From an uncultured Sphingomonadaceae bacterium (GTDB lineage: Bacteria; Pseudomonadota; Alphaproteobacteria; Sphingomonadales; Sphingomonadaceae), in assembly GCA_938003725.1 (NCBI GenBank), contig CALKXX010000240.1:1-15251 (forward strand): 15,251 bases of DNA, given 5' to 3'. The notes under the pieces were generated by a model. It was not told where the DNA came from and did no database searches. It worked only from the letters and a program-made list of their open reading frames with translations. This document shows, in pieces, positions 13,742-15,251 of this stretch. The stretch's first letter is position 1; every line of letters begins with the position of its first letter. The translations under genes and the position numbers were made by a program.

Positions 13742-15156
13742 ACCAACGTCACGTATTGTTGGTCGAAGATGATCCTTCGGTCAGTCACATCATTGCTACT
13801 GCCTTAAAGGCGGAGGGCGTGATCGTACAAAGTTGTGCATCCGTTGCTGAGCGGGATGCCCTAATATCAACTGTGCAATTTGATTTAATGATAACCGATG
13901 TGGGCCTTGGCGATGCTGATGGAATATCCACGTTGGCAGCGGTCAAAGAGCATGATCCGCAGCTACCTGTTATCGTGATATCGGCACAAAACACTTTGAA
14001 CACAGCCGTTCGAGCCAATGAAACTGGCGCCTATGAATATTTTCCCAAGCCTTTTGATCTCGATGAATTGGTTGATGCCGCAGAACAGGCGATGCGGCCC
14101 CAAAATGTAGAGCCGCAATCGGCAGAGGTTGACGATGATAATCTGCCGTTAGTTGGCCGCAGTCCAGCGATGCAGGAAGTTTACCGCATGATCGCTCGGT
14201 TACTGCGAAATGACTTATCTGTTTTGATACTCGGTGAAAGCGGGACCGGGAAGGAATTGGTGGCGGAGGCTATTCACAATCTGGGGCACCGGAAATCTGG
14301 TCCATTTGTCGCGGTCAACATGGCTGCTATTCCGGCGGACCTTATTGAGGCTGAGCTTTTCGGTCATGAAAAAGGCGCCTTTACTGGAGCGATAAACAGC
14401 GCTGTGGGTAAGTTTGAACAGGCCCAAGGCGGCACTGTTTTTCTGGATGAAATAGGTGATATGCCGATGCATGCGCAAACGCGCCTGCTAAGAGCATTAC
14501 AATCGGGTGAGATAAACAGGGTTGGAGGGAAGGAGGCAATCAAGCTTGACGTTCGTATCATTGCCGCCACCAATCAGGATTTTCCCAAACTTATAGAGCA
14601 GGGGAAATTCCGCGAAGATCTGTACTACCGCATAAATGTGGTGCCCATCGACCTACCGCCACTTCGAGATCGAGTGAGTGACATTCCCGCGCTGGCAAAG
14701 CATTTTCTGACGATGGCAGTTTCAGAAGGCCTGCCCCAAAAACGGTTTTCCAATGAAGGACTTAAACTGCTTCAATATTATGGATGGCGGGGCAATGTTA
14801 GGGAATTGAAAAACATCATATATAGATTGGTCGTGACCGCACGTGAGGACGAACTCTCCGAAACAGCGATCAACCAGATTTTGGAAATTGATCAGCCAGG
14901 AGGCGAGAGAGGGAAGGCAAACTATCGGTTTGGCGATCAGGTGAAGGAAATTGTCGCCCAGCTTTATCTCGACCAGTCGAACGAGGGCTCTATCTATGCA
15001 CATGCGTTAGAGAGATTTGAACGACCACTGCTGGAAGATATTTTGGCCCGCGCCGGCGGAAATCAGATTAAGGCCGCGAAATTATTGGGCATCAACCGGA
15101 ATACATTGCGCAAGAAACTGACTGAATATGGCATCGACCCGACCTTATTAAGATAA
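13738..15156 (+). CDS. ntrC: Nitrogen regulation response regulator NtrC (sigma-54 activator)
   Basis: A 472-residue enhancer-binding protein. The receiver domain (1-120) has Glu10-Asp11-Asp12, phospho-acceptor Asp54, Ser82 and Lys104. The usual proline four residues after the Asp is replaced by Gly (DVGLGD). The AAA+ domain (about 138-375) has Walker A GESGTGKE (166-173), the sigma-54 contact loop GAFTGA (213-218), Walker B VFLDE (234-238) and an arginine-finger region at FREDLYYRIN (291-300). The Fis-type DNA-binding helix-turn-helix is at about 438-466 (GNQIKAAKLLGINRNTLRKK). It starts in an ATGA overlap with ntrB, with AGGAA 8 nt upstream. It probably activates nitrogen-limitation genes with sigma-54. 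The 54-bp stretch from the hypothetical sigma-54 promoter to the window end follows 18 bp after its stop. Confidence 0.95.
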   Translation: MNQRHVLLVEDDPSVSHIIATALKAEGVIVQSCASVAERDALISTVQFDLMITDVGLGDADGISTLAAVKEHDPQLPVIVISAQNTLNTAVRANETGAYEYFPKPFDLDELVDAAEQAMRPQNVEPQSAEVDDDNLPLVGRSPAMQEVYRMIARLLRNDLSVLILGESGTGKELVAEAIHNLGHRKSGPFVAVNMAAIPADLIEAELFGHEKGAFTGAINSAVGKFEQAQGGTVFLDEIGDMPMHAQTRLLRALQSGEINRVGGKEAIKLDVRIIAATNQDFPKLIEQGKFREDLYYRINVVPIDLPPLRDRVSDIPALAKHFLTMAVSEGLPQKRFSNEGLKLLQYYGWRGNVRELKNIIYRLVVTAREDELSETAINQILEIDQPGGERGKANYRFGDQVKEIVAQLYLDQSNEGSIYAHALERFERPLLEDILARAGGNQIKAAKLLGINRNTLRKKLTEYGIDPTLLR

Positions 15157-15174
15157 ATTCAAACCTGAGTGTAA

Positions 15175-15194
15175 TTGGTGCTTTTTTTGCAACG
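15175..15194 (+). promoter_or_regulatory. Sigma-54 (-24/-12) promoter between ntrC and the next gene
   Basis: TTGGTGC, a run of T, then TTGCA places GG (15177-15178) exactly 10 nt before GC (15189-15190), the invariant sigma-54 spacing. The TTGG and TTGCA blocks match the known consensus, though CA in TGGCAC reads TG here. The T-run before TTGC is seen in strong nif-type sigma-54 promoters. Predicted start is near 15202, about 15 nt before the next ATG, leaving room for the AAAGAG ribosome site. It lies directly behind ntrC, whose product carries the sigma-54 contact loop. I see no upstream NtrC dyad nearby; such sites could lie inside ntrC. Confidence 0.6.
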
Positions 15195-15216
15195 AAACTG
15201 TTGTATAAAGAGCACA

Positions 15217-15251
15217 ATGAATGCACCGCAACATCCAATCGAGAAACACAT
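15217..15251 (+). CDS. Start of a further gene, probably ntrY sensor kinase (cut by window edge)
   Basis: ATG at 15217 opens a frame reading MNAPQHPIEKH to the window edge with no stop. AAAGAG at 15207-15212 lies 4 nt before it, a good ribosome site. An overlapping ATG at 15221 in another frame is less well spaced. In many alphaproteobacteria ntrY, a membrane histidine kinase, follows ntrC directly, which is the only reason for the proposed identity; eleven residues cannot confirm it. Confidence 0.5.
   Translation, partial: MNAPQHPIEKH

Noticed and set aside
15160..15188. Rho-independent terminator of ntrC from the seven-T run
   Set aside because: No stem longer than about 3 bp precedes the T-run. 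The run fits better inside the sigma-54 element.
1..15251. Mobile elements, CRISPR repeats, tRNA or rRNA genes, genomic-island boundary
   Set aside because: No transposase or integrase motifs, spaced direct repeats, or tRNA-like cloverleaf with a TTCRA arm were noticed, and gene content and base use look uniform throughout.

Overview
The window looks like ordinary chromosome from an alphaproteobacterium, most likely a Sphingomonadales (sphingomonad) member. This is inferred from the fused ispDF gene, the dusB-ntrB-ntrC order, and the lipA-Coq10-like pair facing a stand-alone CinA/PncC gene. Base composition is moderate (about half GC by eye). Genes are tightly packed with many stop/start overlaps. 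I saw no rRNA, tRNA, insertion sequence, prophage, CRISPR array or toxin-antitoxin module.

Layout: (1) 1-568, minus: N-terminal part of a secreted M28/PA-type metallopeptidase, cut by the window edge. (2) 681-2360, plus: ettA, an ABC-F translation factor. (3) 2448-7859, minus: seven same-strand genes with gaps of at most about 33-41 bp. In transcription order they are an SbtA-type bicarbonate transporter, an SbtB-type PII-like protein, a beta-carbonic anhydrase, an FMN split-barrel (PNPOx-like) protein, a NYN/OST-HTH protein, a small glycine-rich membrane protein and the proline symporter putP. The first four are joined by gaps or overlaps of 4 nt or less. (4) 7921-9364, plus: lipA and a Coq10/RatA-like START protein, overlapping by 14 nt. 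(5) 9301-11539, minus: ispDF, a small secreted protein and a PncC/CinA amidohydrolase. The last of these overlaps the Coq10-like gene tail to tail by 64 bp. (6) 11631-15156, plus: dusB, ntrB, ntrC, then a close match to a sigma-54 promoter in front of a new reading frame that leaves the window, probably ntrY.

How the genes work together: sbtA-sbtB-carbonic anhydrase form a plausible inorganic-carbon supply and sensing unit, feeding bicarbonate to carboxylases in a presumably heterotrophic cell. NtrB/NtrC is the nitrogen two-component system. NtrC keeps the sigma-54 contact loop, and the sigma-54-type promoter lies directly behind its gene. LipA, IspDF, DusB, EttA and the Coq10-like protein are housekeeping functions (lipoate, isoprenoid precursors, tRNA modification, translation, quinone function).

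The most interesting items are the compact sbtA-sbtB-CA-flavoprotein cluster with a PII-like protein lacking the C-terminal redox loop of cyanobacterial SbtB, the sigma-54 promoter after ntrC, the NYN/OST-HTH protein, the convergent coding overlap, and a perfect hairpin over the dusB ribosome binding site. I did not find a clearly new defence or mobile system.
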